Below are positions 35,901-50,900 of a stretch of DNA of 64,000 bases, in pieces. How positions within the stretch are numbered: the first letter of the stretch is position 1; each line of letters starts with the position of its first letter. The notes beneath the pieces were generated by a model, which searched no databases, had not been told where the DNA came from, and saw only the letters and a program-made list of their open reading frames with translations. Source of the DNA: Dillenia suffruticosa. Its lineage: Eukaryota > Streptophyta > Magnoliopsida > Dilleniales > Dilleniaceae. The DNA lies in contig JAVTVX010000012.1 of assembly GCA_033439265.1 (NCBI GenBank), positions 33,978,261 through 34,042,260 of the forward strand. The letters run 5' to 3'. Made by a program: the position numbers and the translations under genes.

Positions 35901-38900
35901 AGTGACTAGGAATGGGAAATCATGTACCAAACTCAACCAATAAAAACAAATGGCTCAAACTTTGATGCTCATGATCTTATGCTACTTAAACTTACAAATC
36001 AACTCTTCCTATTAAAAAAGAAAAAAAATATGAAAGGCTAGATTATTTTGGTTATGCATTTATGTTTGCATGTATATTTGTATATTGTCTACTTTAAGGG
36101 ACCGGTGGACGCAAGTTTATTCATCTTTTCGCTGTGATTTTATTTGAAAGTTTTTAAATGTTGGAATGCCTTCTAAATTCTACTTAATCAATTAAACTTA
36201 AAAATAATATATACCCAAGTAAACTCTATCCTGTCAACAAGATAATGGCAGGACTCAACAATATAATATTATTTTTATTGTGTTTCCCACATGATTATAT
36301 CGTGACATGATATTTGTCTCCACACACATTTTCTTGTTGTGCTTGTGTCATTTATATATATCATGAGTAATGTTGATTCCTTTTTATGCTAAAAATGTTT
36401 AGGCGATATGAAAGTAGAAGGGTTAACTCTTTTCTGTTGGTCAAAGAAATTTTTAGTAACGAAAAATGCTACTTGGAGATAAAGTCACCGTAAAGCAGAT
36501 TCTGATGTGCATAACTATGCCTTATTGAACCAATAAGCATTTGTTTTTAAGTTGACGTTTTCACTGTTATTAAGTGATTCAGGCTATTCGATGGCATAAC
36601 TTGATTGAAAGAAGTTAAAGCAATGTTTTTTCCCTATTTGTTTATTTGGGTAATTTGAATGAAGCTCACAAGTTAATTAATTTTCTATAGCAAGCTGATT
36701 GTTGTTACTGTTGGTTTTTGTCCCAAGGTGGCTTTGTCGAAAGATCTTTCTCGTCTATTATTGATTTGCTCAGGACAGCTTGTTGAAGACAAATGGGGCA
36801 AAATGCATACAGCAGGGTGTGGTTTAAATGGCTTGCAGTGCCTTGTACTTGATACTTCAATTTTTTTGAAAAGGTAACTTTCTTTATGTTGTATAGCGGT
36901 GATAGGTTGTCCATTTGCATGTCTTAATATCTGGTCAACATAATAATTTACATTTTTTTCCTGCTCTATACTTTTTGTATTTTATTTTTTTTGGGGTCTT
37001 GAGGGAGGACATAGCCCTAAGAACGACACAAGTCCATAAAGGGTACAACCTAAAAGAAATATTACAACAAATTCAAACCCAAGTAAGGCACACAAAAAAT
37101 AGGAAAACCAGCCACCAAAAACATGGGACAGAACCACCATCAACAAGACCATGTGGGAAACTGTGCCCACCACTGGAGAACACCTTGCCACCTGAATGTG
37201 GATGAAGATCGATAATGACCATCGGCAACACCCATTGCGAATCCCACCAAATCAAATGCCAGAAGTCATCGATGGACAGTAGCCTTGGAATCTTGGTTGA
37301 CACCAATACCACTTGCAGTGCCCAAACTTTCGATCCATCTGCCGCCGTCTTCTTAACTCTCTGATCTGCTCCAAACCCATCGGTTCCTTCTAGCCGCCAT
37401 TGGAATTAATGGCAAGCTGATTGTGATCACTGCAATTAGACACTAAATCTCCGGCTGGCTGCCAGTGGTTGGACAAGAGACAGAGGGAACAAGAGAGAAA
37501 GGAAGACGCTGATTCCATGGAGGAATCGATCTTTTTCTCTTGGCACATGTTACAGAACATGCATCGTGAGGGGACGATGCCAATTCATTCATTCGTTTAT
37601 TTTTATTTGGATCATAGCTAAACCAGTTTATAAATGATTAATTTTCTGGAAAAAGAATGGCCCGGTTATCTAGTTATGAGTTCCTTCTCTTTCCTTGATA
37701 AATTTTTATTCTTGCTCCTGCTTCCGAGGGTAAAATCAGAATCAGGCTTAACAAGACAAAATAAAGGGCCTGAAACGCGAGTCAAATAAATGATGCCAGA
37801 AAACAAGATTAGATTGGTGATGCAGAACTACCTAGACATTCAAAAGAAAGAGAAGAGATGATGCATTCTTAAGACTTGTATGACGGCTGTAAAATGAGGT
37901 TTGTTAATATGTCATGTGTCAGACACATTATATATGTTCATGGTACAAATACAAATACTCTCTCTACAACCCCTTTTTTCTTGGGGAGGGGGGAATAGGG
38001 GCTGGCTGGTGTTCAATTTTATAATATATTGTGCTGAATGACATTTCCTCTGCAGCAACTGTATGGAAGCTAATAAGTGCTATTCAGTGCAGGTCCAAAT
38101 GATAAGATATAGGTAGCATGTTATGGGTCCGTGTTGCTGTTCTACACTTTAACAATGTCTGAGAGACTTTTTAGCAATAAGAGTCTGGCATGGCTAGTTT
38201 TAATGCTAATGGAAAATACTTGGTGCTCTCCTTCATTATCGCTTTTAAGAAAAGATTACCTTTATATAGATCATGCTATTTTTGTATTTTCTGTGCTACT
38301 TGGTGTGTTTTACCATCTTTAAATTGTTTGATATTCTTCCTTAGAGAAGCTTAAAAGGAACAGATAGGATAATTAAGCCATCTAGCTAGTTTTGTATGAG
38401 CACAAGACCCAGTGGTTTCCCTGTCAAAATTACGTCAAAGTAGATAAGATGTATTGTTTATCGAATTTTATTTTTTAATTTTTTTCTGTTGCCTAAATTT
38501 GTGAACATGTTTTGATTTTTGTGACTGCTGCTGAGAGGTTGATACAGTCGCATTTTCGTTCTTGATGTTATTGTTATTTAAATTGTTGTTTGTTTTTATT
38601 TGTATAGACATTACTTTAAATGTTTTTCTGTAATAGAAAATACTTCCTCAAAGTTTTATGCTGCTGGAAATTGCCTAAGTCTAGTTTTTGGCTGTTTAAT
38701 TGTCTCTATTAGCTCTGTTGGGAGGTTCAGTTAGCCATTTTTTTAGCACCATTTGTCATTATTGTTTTACTTGTAATTTTATCTATAAATACTTCTAAAT
38801 GTAGCTGAACTTTATTTGTTATGGACATTTATAACCTTGTCTCAGGCTTTACTTTGGTAGGATATCAGTACTTGCACATTCCTCTTTTGATTCTTGTCAT

Positions 38901-41900
38901 CTGGCTTCGGATGTAGGAAAAATGAACTCCATCAAGTGGCTCAACAAGCCTCTAATATTGAGGATTTAACTGAAGTCATCAGAGTGTCCCTTTCAAGCAT
39001 GTATAAGCAGTGGTCTGATTCCATGCGGGTATTTCATGAGAAATTTGATTCTCTGTCAAATTTGATTGTTGACCATGGTAACCGATAATGGAAACAATAA
39101 GTTAATGGGTTGATGCAGTTTCCTTCATTTATACTGCTTTTCAGCTTATTTATTCCTTCTGCATGTACAGGACTGGACTCATCTCCTCAAGAAGAATTTT
39201 TGAGCCTTTTAAATGGTGCTCGAACAAGTCCCCCACTTCACCAGTTTTTAGTCAACTCTCTTGGGGAACTGGTCTGCAGAGCCTTCTTGAAGTTATTAAC
39301 TGCTAATGAATGTAATGATGTGATATTTGACATGGAAAATTTTGTTAAATAGGGACTGAAGCGTGTCTCAAAAGCTGTTTGTAGTGCCGGTAAAGAACTC
39401 CAGCTTATAGTCCTTGATCATCTACAGGTGGACTTATTCTCCGTTATTCTCCTTCATAGTTAGTAGTTGGGGTAGTTGATACCTCTAGGATGTGATTACT
39501 GATTTGTGCTTGAGAATGCTATTAATGAATATTATGGTTGACTTACTAGTTTTGGTAGCAACCGATTAAATATTAAAATTGTCATCATGAGGCCTTTTAT
39601 GAGTAATCACTGCTGGCATTCTAGTGCACAGCATACTGTATTTGATTGCATTACAATTAACCATCAGTCTGAGGCTCCTCTGAGGCAGGTGTACTTTCTT
39701 TTTCATGTTTCTTACTTCTTGTGGTGTTGCTGTGCAATTTTGTCAGTTCTGGTTGATTTGTTTCTTTTCTTTCCCATTTGGTTGTATTTATCTAAATTAT
39801 AGCTCTTCCACGAATGAGTTTGTATGGATATTGAATAATTGTATTCTCTCTTTGCAGCCGGCAGCAGAAATTATTGGATTTCGAATGGGAGAACTGAGAG
39901 GCCTCTCAAGATGGCGTGCGCGGTTCCAAGGTATTGGTTTGGATGAGAAACTTATCAGTGATGCTACAGAAAAAGCTGGTATGTTGCTTGTTCAAATCGA
40001 ACGGTTTATGAGGGTTCTTTCATCAGTGGTGCAGCAGGTAGGCATCCGACTTGATGATTAGCGTAGGCACTCAAGTTGATATGCTCTTGTGCTGGTAGGG
40101 GAAATAGTTTCTCAACAAGAGGTTCCAATATAACTTGATTGATGCTCAACATTTCAAAGAGTCATAAACCTTCTATGAAGGTCAAAATTGGGTGCAGTGT
40201 TTCAGATGTATGTCATTTGGATGTATAGTTACATAAGTGACTGGGAACTTGATATCATATGTTGAAATATGGATTGTTTTGCCAAATGGAGTGTTGTCTA
40301 TTCTTCTCTCTAATTCTCAGTGACAACCCCACCACCCCCCCACCCCCCAAAAAAAAGAAAGCAAGTATAGTGGTATGTACATAAGTAATGAAGCACCAAG
40401 CCTGTTGATTTCCCTTAATTTTCTCAGCTTGCCACACCATTTTCTTGTGGTCTCCACAAGCAGCTTTTTAAAGTTTCTCCGTCTTTAGATGTCCTCCTTA
40501 GTGTTAATGCTTTCTGCAATTAACCTACGTTGTGTTTTTATACAATTGATCTAATGGATATACATCTAGTAGCATGTGATTTCTTTCCTGTTATTTTACA
40601 TGGACCCTTCACTTTGCCCGGTCATACTTGGTCATGGCATGGTTATGGGTATAAGTGTTGGACACTTCATTCAACTGCAAATTGTGTTGAAATGAGGTAC
40701 ATACCCATGCCTGATCCGAAACATGTCTCTTGCTATCATCTATGCTCAAGGCCATGTAACATAGTTCTTCCTTCTTTGTTGCCTTGCAGTTTTCCAATTT
40801 CTTCAACTGGCTTTTGAAATGCATAAAGACTTTGATGTCGGAGCCAATTGATCAGCCTGTGCATTTTAATAGGTTTGGGATTCAGGCATTTGTTCTTGTT
40901 CTGAATCATTATTGTACAGTTTTTGGATTATTAATTGTTTCATTACATCTTATGCTGAAACCTTTTGATTTTGGCCAGTGAACATGTTGTGATATTTTTG
41001 AAATTTCTGTATGATCAAGATCCTGTCAGCCAGTTGCTTGATCCTTCTAAAGTTGATCATTGCATTGGAGTGGATTTGTAAGTCGATGTTTTCATTTGTG
41101 ATTTTTCATTTGTGATCACATTATTGCCTTGTAGATATGGTACCTTTATTGGTTAGGAAAGTCCAGGTTCCTATTAACTATAATGCTAAGTTGTATTTCA
41201 ATAGCTCTGCTGAGCTACAAGTCTGCTGTTTCTTGTTTTCATTCTCGTTCTTAGACTGGTAAAACAAGCTAAAGCATTTTAGCTGCCTAGAGCATGCGTT
41301 CCGAGGTTCTGAGAATTGCCACAATATTGTTGTCATTAATATACATTGAGAAATAAGGTGTGCATGGGGTGGTTTGTATTGGTTCTAGAAATAGACTCAA
41401 ATCAGTCTTGATTGGTTCCACTAAATTTAAAGCTAAACCAAACCAATAATATTGGCCAAACCAACTAAACCAGACCATATACGACCAGTCTGATTTGTGT
41501 TCTCTTATTTGAAACATTTTATGATATAATTTGATCATATTTTTTTTTATAATTAATAATTTGATAATTTCATTCAAAAATAGTATAATAAAAATGTTCA
41601 AAATATTAAAAATTAGTTACCATAATGCCAAGAAACACAAAATATTCTAACAAAAAACATAAGGGTGTAGGTTATATAACTATAGAGAGTAGTTTACACA
41701 AAAATTAAAAAATGAATTATGATGGGAGGAATGAGTTGGATGGAAGCCTGGAACTAATTATAGAGATGGGGAAAATAAAAGCATATTGGGCTAAGTGCTT
41801 AGTGAAAGTAGGTAGGTGGTGGAAAGTAATTGCATTTGGTAATATAAAAAAGACATTGAATGAAGGTTCAATCTTAATACTATTATTGATTGACTGTTTT

Positions 41901-44900
41901 GTTTCGGTTTGATATAGTTTAAAATTTTTCCAAACTTTAAACCGAACTAATATTAAAAATTTGATAATTAGTCCAAACCAAGCAGCCCTTTGAAGCCTTA
42001 CCGAATCTATGAGTTTGATTTGATTTAATTGGTTCAATCGGTCTGGTTTAGTTTCTGCTCACCCCCCACTGAGAAAGCCAAGGCAGATTAAATCCTTGGT
42101 TCTTAGACTGGGGAAACAAACTAAGGCATTTTAGCTACCTAGAATGGCATGCACTCAGGGGTTCTGAGAACTGCCACTCTCAATTTTGTTTGTCATTAAT
42201 ATACACCGAGGCAAGTCAGATCAGATCCATCAACTTTTTACATGCATGCTAAATGGGCTTCCTCTGTGCTGATCCTGAAGCACCTCTATTCTGTTAAATT
42301 AACTGAAGTTATGGCCTCAGTGGCTTTTTGTCAAATCATTTCTGATCAGACATAATTGGAGATACATGTTTTCATCAGAATCTCTAGGCTAGCCCACATT
42401 CCTTCCTTATTCTTTGCTCTGGCATCTAATGGTTTCATGTACTCCAATTATACTTTTATCTGTTTTATTGTTATTGTTGTTGTGGTAATTTCAACATGCG
42501 TGTTGCTGGACTTACAGGGAAACTATGGAAAGAACTAAAGAATTGGTAAATTTTGGAGGATTTTCAGATGTTGAATACTTACGAAGAACACTAGCTAAAG
42601 AGTTTCAACTGGTAGAGTCCAGGTAGTCTAGCTTTCCTCTTATCTTGATATGCTGCACAAGGTTTAATAATGTGCTTAAGTCTTTTTATGAATTTCCAGG
42701 GGAAAGAAGTCATTTCCTCTTTTCCTTTATAATAATCTGCTTGATGTCATGGACACTAGATTTAATAATGCTTGAATACAGTCATAGGACATGGAGATGG
42801 CATGATTGTGATATCAGCAATATGACAAGTTCTTTGAAAATATGTTACCCTACAGCTTGGATACGACATTAACATATTGCTAATTTACTATATTCCATAA
42901 TAGATAATATATATTTCAATCTTGGCAGATTAGCAGTTTACCAAGTTCAAAAGTGACTATGAACGAGGTTTGTCCTTTAGCCAAGAGAATAACATTTTGG
43001 ATTACAAAAGAAAAAGAAGAAGAAATATGTATCAAAAGAAACTAGCTGAAATGTCCTAGGTACATGCAGTGTGCATGTTTATTTAAAATCTGCATGTGTC
43101 GGTAATCATTATTATAAGATTTGCTTGTATCAAATGCATCTTGTTGATCCTGAAGCTACTTTTCTTTTTGGGGGGTTTGGGGATCCTTAAGCTACTTTAT
43201 CTAACACTCTCGCTACAAAATGAAGTATGGTAGAATGTGAACTTTCAGCACTAAAAAATCTGTTACTGGCTTTGAGAACTTAATGGTCAAAATGAGAGTA
43301 AGTTTGTGGTCAACTCTATGATGTGAGCTGTAAGGATATCACAATGTATTGCTAATTCGCATATTATTTTATTCAACAAAATGAATACTCGTTGAGGCTA
43401 TTATTGTGTATAATTGTTGCCTAAGAAGGCCTGGATGAAGCTTCCTCTCAAGTATGGGAGGAGCACTGACACTTTATCAAGTACTGAAATGGATATGCTT
43501 CGTGGAGCATCTGACACATATCAGTTGAGTTTCATGTTGAAAGTGGTGTCAGATACAGATGCAGCTTCTTTTTTAGTTATCTGTGCTTATTGGACTGTCT
43601 CTATGATGAAACATGGGGGATGATAAAGGTTACTAAATTTGGATTCTGATGCTTCAAGTACCATAGATGGGATTTACTTTTTTAATGAGTATTTTTCTGC
43701 CTTAATTATCCTAAAAATGCATTTTTCACATCTTTTAATGCAAGGGATATTGCTGCTGCTGAGTATATCCTAATATTATTGTATCCATGATTTCAGTTTC
43801 AGGGACACTTTTCTAATGCCCTTCACAACAATATCAAAGAAGATACTATGTGAAGATTTGCTGCACTTGGTATCTTTTCCTTCTTTGCAAATATCGGAGC
43901 CTTTCGATGCACCTACATCCATAACATATTACAAAGTAGGTACTCGTTCCATAAATCTATATCTATATGATGTAGTGCTTTGGTGTTTTAGAAAGAATCC
44001 TTGCCCTTTAGTGGATGAAAATGTGTGTTTGCTGTAATTATTTCTGGTTGCATTTGTTTACTTGCTTTCTCTCATCAATAGCTATGCAAATATTTATCTT
44101 TCTAATTTTGAGGGTAGCAATTGTTTGTGCGTGGATGAGTCTAGATGATGAGAACCATCATAAATATGCTGCTGTAATGGTTTCTCAAAGCAACTCTTTT
44201 GGGTTTTATGCTAGGCCCTATGGTTAGAATAAAGGCATGGCCGGGATTTATGTGTAGAAGGGAATAAGCTAAATTCATGGTTGTACTATCAACTTGAGGA
44301 TGCTGAAAATCAACAGTTTGTACCCCCAAAAAAAAAAAAAAAAAAATTGTACCAATAAAAAAAAATCAACAGTTTGTCGCTTTCCTACTGTTAAAAATAA
44401 ACAGAATTTAGGCCCATTTAGGGACCCTTAACAGGCCCTAAATGGGCCCAAGCATGGGGTCCTTAAGACCCCAAAATAGGCCCAGCTTGGCCCTTGAGAA
44501 AGGGCCCAGCTGGGCCCTCCAACAGCTAGTTTCCACTAGCCGTTCGAAGCTGGCAGACAGGAGAGGGCAGTGCCCTGTCCTGCCTCTCCTCTCTCGCTTC
44601 TCTCTCATTTTCTCTCTTTTTTGTATCTTTTGTGTTCTATAAATAGCTAAGACTTTTTCCCTTATAAAGCAAGCACAAGTGCTCAAAACTTCATGTATTC
44701 TTACTTTGAAATACAATCAATTTTTCATTAGTTTTATGCTTCTTTGTTATTCAATTTTTTCATAGTTTCAACATGGTATTAGAGCATCAAACGATCCCAT
44801 CCTCGTCAAGGTTGGGTGACCCTCTTCTTTCCATAAATCTCATCCAAATTCAAAGCATATCCTCCATTCAATTAAAAGGAGGAAACTACTACCAATTGGT

Positions 44901-47900
44901 GAACATTATGAAGAGAGCACACAATCTTCAAAATTTAGAGGAACACATTCTTGATTATCCTCTTGATGAGAGCAATCCCTCATGTAGGGAATGGAAGAAA
45001 AGAGATGAATATGTCTTTATCATCTTGCTAAACTCCTTAAATGAAACTCATAAAGCCATGGTGAGTTGTGCTCCTAATGCCAAATTGGTATGGGACACAA
45101 TATTCTCTTTATATGGCCAAGAGTCTAATCTAGGGAGGATCTTTGAATTAAAGAAATAAATTGCAAGCATCAAGGAGGGAAAATCTCTTCCTCAATACTT
45201 TGGAGAGCTCACCAACTTATGGAATGAATTAATGACTCTTCTATCGGATTCAACCAATCTTAAAGTCATCCAAAAAAGAATAGAGGAGGATAAAACGTTT
45301 GCGCTCCTAATGGGGTTAGATAACTCCTTCACTCATCTTCGACAAGAAATTCTACGCATGAAGGAATTTCCTACATTCGGAGAAGTGCAAAACATGGTGC
45401 AAATGGCCGAGGTAAGCATGAGGATTGACAAAAGCTCTAAGCTGAAAATGGAAGCTCACAAATTCATGCCCTCTCAAGACCTCACGGCAGCCAAGATTAT
45501 CAATGAGGTATGCTCTCATTGCAAAAAGAAAGGGCATACAAAGGATAAATGTTGGTTCCTACATCCTCACTTGAGACCAAAGAACTTCAATCCAAAGGAC
45601 CAACAAGGAGGCCCAAGTTTTGGAGTTCAAGTCACTGCCCAAAAAGCAGCCTCTCACAATCCTACCATGGCCGAACTTGCTGCCCTCAAAACCACTCTTG
45701 AGATCGTCACAAAAAGGCTCCAACAAATCTCTCCTCTTGAAGGTATAATACAAAAACCATTTACTAATTTACATTTAGAAAATTTTCTCATGGATTCGGG
45801 CATCGACTATCATATGGTTAGGGATAAATCAAAAGTTAAGAGATTTAAAAATCTCCTTAACCATAGGATAGTAAGAGTTGCTAATGGGCAAAATTTGAAA
45901 GTAAATCAGGTTGGGGAAATTGATGTTTTTGAAAAAACTATAAATGTTTTATGTTCCCAAACTTACTTCAAATCTATTGTTCATAAGCAAAATCACTAAG
46001 GATCAAGGATGTAGAGTTGGTTTTGATCCAAATTCTGTTTCTTTTCAGGATTTCAAGTTGAATCGATTGATTGATAAAGGTTCTAGAAAAAGAGGATTTT
46101 ACCTTTTGGATCAAGAACAACATGCACTTACAGCTCATATAAAGGAAGACTCATCTCTTTGGCATGAACGGTTAGGGTATCCTAATGATCGAAGTTTAAA
46201 ATGTCTATTCCCAATTCTAAATTATGAGAATAAATATTGTAAAATTTGTATTTTGGTTAAAGAGACCCGAACTATGTATCCTATTTCTGAAACCATATAT
46301 GAAAATGTTTTTGATTTCGTTCATTAGGATGTTTGGACTTTTTCTATTATCTCATATTTAGGTTATAAATATTTCATCACATTCATTGATCATAAAACTA
46401 GGTATACATGGGTGTACCTTTTGAATACAAAAGACCAAACTCTTGAAACACTCGAGTTATGTGAAGTATATGATCAAACTTTACAATACTAATATTAAAA
46501 TTTTAAGATCCGACTATGGTGGCGAATTTACAAGTCTCAATTTTGATAATTATTTTAAGAATAATGGTATTATCTATTAATTATCATGTGTTTACACACC
46601 CTAATAAAATGAGGTAGCCTTATGTATGAATAGGCATATATTAGAGATTGCTAAAGCAATGATATTTCATGCAAACATCCTAAGAAATTTTGGTGTGACG
46701 CGATCAAAACCACGGTTCATGTAATCAATCTCATGTCATCCAATGTTTTGAAAAGACAATCTTCCTTAGAATTACTTTTAGGAAGAAAACTAAAACTCTC
46801 TCATCTTAGGACATTTGGTTGCATATGTTATGTTCATGTCCCAGCACACTTAAGAAATAAATCAGAACATAGATGAAGAATGTGTGTATTTCTTGGGTTT
46901 GCATCCTTTGAAAAAGGATATAGATTTTATGATTGTTTTACTAACCGCACATACACATCGAAAGATGTCATATTCTTGGAGAATGAGTTTTATTTTTTAG
47001 GTGTAGAAGAAAAAGAAATATCAAGGGAAAACACTCAAGCAACCACTTGGGATTTTTTAGTAACTCCCAGCTCAAGAGGTTGAAAATCCAACCAATCCTC
47101 AAGTAGTCGGAGGAAGTTCTCAAAATGAGGAAGAAGGATCAAACTCTACGAATGACGACTCGCCTTTTGATTCAAGAGGAGATTAAAGAACAAGTGTGGA
47201 TGAAAACTTCTCACCAAGTTCAGAAGAGCTGAGTGACCCTCCCGTTCAGCTTAGGAGATCAACTAGGATTAGACTTCCTCCTTTAGAATGGGTCAACCGA
47301 AAATACCTTATCTATGACTACTGCACTACTTCTTACGCTTCTTTGAGTCATTAGGCCTTTTTGAATAGTATAGATAAGGAGTTTGAGTCTAGGACATTAG
47401 AAGAAGTTTCAAAAGATCCAAGGTGGAGAAAAGCAATGAAAGAGGAGTTGGAACCTCTAACTAAAAATGGCACTTGGGAGATCACTTCACTACCTTAGGG
47501 AAAGAAGGCCGTAGGATGTAAATGGGTCTTCAAGATCAAATACAAAAGTGATGGATCCATTGAAAGATTCAAAGCAAGGCTAGTAACAGAGGGATACAAT
47601 CAAGCATATGAGGTTGATTACAAGGAGACTTTCGCATCGGTTGCTAAGATGAACACTGTTCGAGTGTCACTTTCGCTTGCAGCCAACTATGGATGGGATA
47701 TGTTCCAAATGGATGTAGTAAATGCATTCCTTCAAGGCGATATAGAAGAAGTGTATATGCAACTTCCTCAAGGTCTCTAACATCAATAAGAAAATGTATG
47801 TAGGCTGCACAAAACAATTTATGGGCTCAAGCAATCTCCAAGAGTATGGTACGTAAAATTAAGTTTTGTTCTTTTTAGTAATGGTTTTACAAAATGCAAT

Positions 47901-50900
47901 AACGATTCATCCTTGTTTTTTAGAAAAAAATAATGATAAAGTAATCATTGCTTTAGTCTATGTAGATGACATTATAATAACAAGACAATGACATGCATCT
48001 CATAGATATTGTTAGAAATTTCTTAAAATCCAGATTTGAAATTAAAGATCTAGAGAGACTAAAGTATTTTTTTGGAATTGAGCTAGTCTATTATCACAAT
48101 GGGCTAGTTTTATCTCAAAGAAAATACGCTTTTGACTTATTGCAGGAAACAAGAAAGTTAGGAGCTAGACCGGTTTGTACTTCCGTTTCCACCTTCGGAC
48201 CCTTAGAAGACAATGAAGAACCCAATGAGAATGTCGAGAGATATCAACGGCTTGTAGGAAGACTGATCTAGCTTACTATCACTAGACTAGACATAGCCTA
48301 TGCCGTGAGTCAAATAAGCCGGTACATGCATGCTCCTAAGAAGGGACATTGGAGAGCTGCTGAGAGAATCTTCTACCATATCAAAGGTTCCCCTGGATTA
48401 GGAGTTTGGATAAAGAAAAAGAGAAGCTCAGAAATTGAGGGATATTATGATGCAGATTGGGCAGATGATTCTAAAGATAGAAGATCCACCATCGGGTTTT
48501 GCATGTTCGTAGGAGGTAACCTTGTTTCATGGAAGAGCAAGAAACAACATGTGGTATCAAGATCAAGTGTAGAGGCCGAACATAGGGCAATGACAGTTAG
48601 CGCTAGTGAAATAGTATGGTTGAAAGCCCTAGCAGAAGAACAAGGGTTTAAAGTTTCGACTCCAATCAATCTTCACTGTGACAATCAATCCGCAATTCAC
48701 ATAACCTCCAATCTGGTATTTCATGAACGCACCAAACACATAAAAGTTGATTGTCACTTTGTTTGGCAAAAAGTTAAGGAAAAACTCATTGCCACTCCTC
48801 ACATCAAAGGGGAGAGTCAATTAGCATATATCTTCACCAAGGGAGAGACATCGGCTCATCTATAAAAAATAATGAGCAAGTTGGTCAATATCGATATATA
48901 TGCACCCAACTTGAGGGGGAGTGTTAAAAATAAATAGAATTTAGATCCATTTAGGGATCCTTAACAGGACCAAGCATGGGATCCTTAAGACCCCAAAATA
49001 GGCCCAGCTTGGCCCTTGAGAAAGGGCCCAACTGGGCCCTCCAACGCTAGTTTCCACTAGCCGTTGGAAGCTGGAAGGCAAGAGAGGGCAGTGCCCTGTC
49101 CTGCCTCTCCTCTCTCTCTTCTCTCTCATTTTCTCTCTCTCTTTGTTGTGTCTTTTGTGTTCTATAAATAGCTAAGACCTTTTCCCTTGTAAAGCAAGAA
49201 TAAGTGCTCAAAACTTCATGTATTCTCACTTTGAAATGCAATCAATTTGTCATTAGTTTTATACTTATTTGTTATTCAATTTTTCATAGTTTCAACACCT
49301 ACTCTTGCAAGTTGCTAGATGATGTTAGATCTGTCTTTGAAGTGTGAATGTGGAGATTTTTTCTAAATTATATTCCTGTGAAGATGATGAGGGCTTGGAA
49401 GATGGCTGCAGATGGCATGTGCTAGTTCCATATAGTTGGATGTGGAGAAAAAATTTGCACTCAAGAATGCACACTGTTAGCAGGTGAAAAATTGAATAAT
49501 GTAAAACTGTAGGATGAACAAGATAAATCAAAAAATGAGAATGCATGGTAGATGATTAACAGAAATTTAGGGCAAGAGTCAACTTAATATAGCCCTTTCA
49601 AAATAGAGCGCTGGTAAACTGGTTCAAATTTCCAAGAACCTTTACCAACAAACTAATTTTATTTTGTTCTTTTATGTTACAATTGCATCACTTTTATGCT
49701 AATTTGAAATCCAAATGGAGTTCTTTACGGTTCAAATGGAGTTTTACAATGGTACTCCTGCTGGTTGGTAACAGTTGAAAATTAGAAATTGTATTAGTAT
49801 GATGTGCACCACCAAGTAGTCCTGGTCGTGCTTCAAACTAATCATGTTTATCCCTTCTCATGCAGGGTGCATCCTTGACTGTTTCAAGCACTCAGGCATG
49901 TCATCCTAGTCTTGATGATTACATTTCTTTTAGAGTGCCTGATGACTCATCCTTGGAAATCGCAAATTGTATTGGTATTGCTAGAGGTTTTATGCATGAA
50001 CTTAGCAGTGGAATCAAGGGGTATGCTTCAGTAGAAGCTGCAGTATTCTGTGTTCCTGAAGGTTACGACTGTGTGGACTTGTCCTTCTACAAAGTAATGC
50101 ACTTGAATTCCTGTATGTGGTGAATCTGAGGTTGATATTTTCAATGCCATCTAATCTTTCCTTTGACCATATCAGGAAGGTCAAGTTGTCCTCTTATTGA
50201 ATGAAACAACTATATCTGAGAGCTCTGGAAATTCATGCATGATGGTTGTACAAGCAAGCGACCTTCCATTTATCCCGGTTACAAGGGCCAGCGGTCAAAA
50301 CTATTGGAACTTCCATGAGTTGAAGGTATATCCTTGTTCATGGTTATTCCATGTTAAACAGGTCCCATGAGAACCTTTGATTAATAATCAGAACATTCAA
50401 ATTTTACCTTCAGAAACAAATGGCATTCCTGTGATTCTATGTTCTTAGAAAGATCATGATTTAAGCTTCCTCCAAGAGGGTGGTTTCTGCTCGGCTAATT
50501 TATCCTGACCCAAAAAGAAGTTATCTATATGTATATACTGTTTGTATATGTATATTATTTTGTAAATGTAGATTGGGTACTTTCTACTGTCTTAGCCATA
50601 GGCAATCAACCCTTGTCAACCCAGCTTGTGGATAACAAGTGGTACATATATTAACCATTCATAAGCTAGCTGTTAATATCTAATATATTTGATATTTGCT
50701 TCACCATATTTTTGAGAAGTGGCAAATCTTTGAGTAAGTAATACAAAAGGCCTCATCGCTTGCCCTTCACTTTATTAGTTTCCACTTCGCAGTCGCAGGC
50801 TTGAAAAATTAGGTTTATATTGGTAGTTTTCTTTCTTAATAGCTTCTCAGTTAACATTGTTATCTGCAGGGTTCTGTTGTGAACCTCCAAATGGAGAACG

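Larger units (their letters stand above)
44384..49302 (+). mobile_element. Ty1/copia retrotransposon with both LTRs, APC4 intron 15
   Basis: The element runs from 44389 to 49297 (4.9 kb) with CCTAC at 44384-44388 and 49298-49302 as a perfect 5-bp target duplication. LTRs are 385 and 376 bp. A primer site tggtattagagc (44774 on) resembles the initiator-Met tRNA site, and a polypurine tract ttgagggggag precedes the 3' LTR. It lies in the same orientation as APC4, so its promoter and polyadenylation signals point with the host transcript. Confidence 0.95.

Noticed and set aside
36915..37312. Overlapping frames on both strands in APC4 intron 7
   Set aside because: No conserved domain. They fall in what looks like a retroposed LINE-like sequence.
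41247..42209. Direct repeats as LTRs of a small retrotransposon
   Set aside because: The repeats lack TG...CA ends, and an 8-bp duplication borders the inner segment, so a MITE in a tandem duplication fits better.
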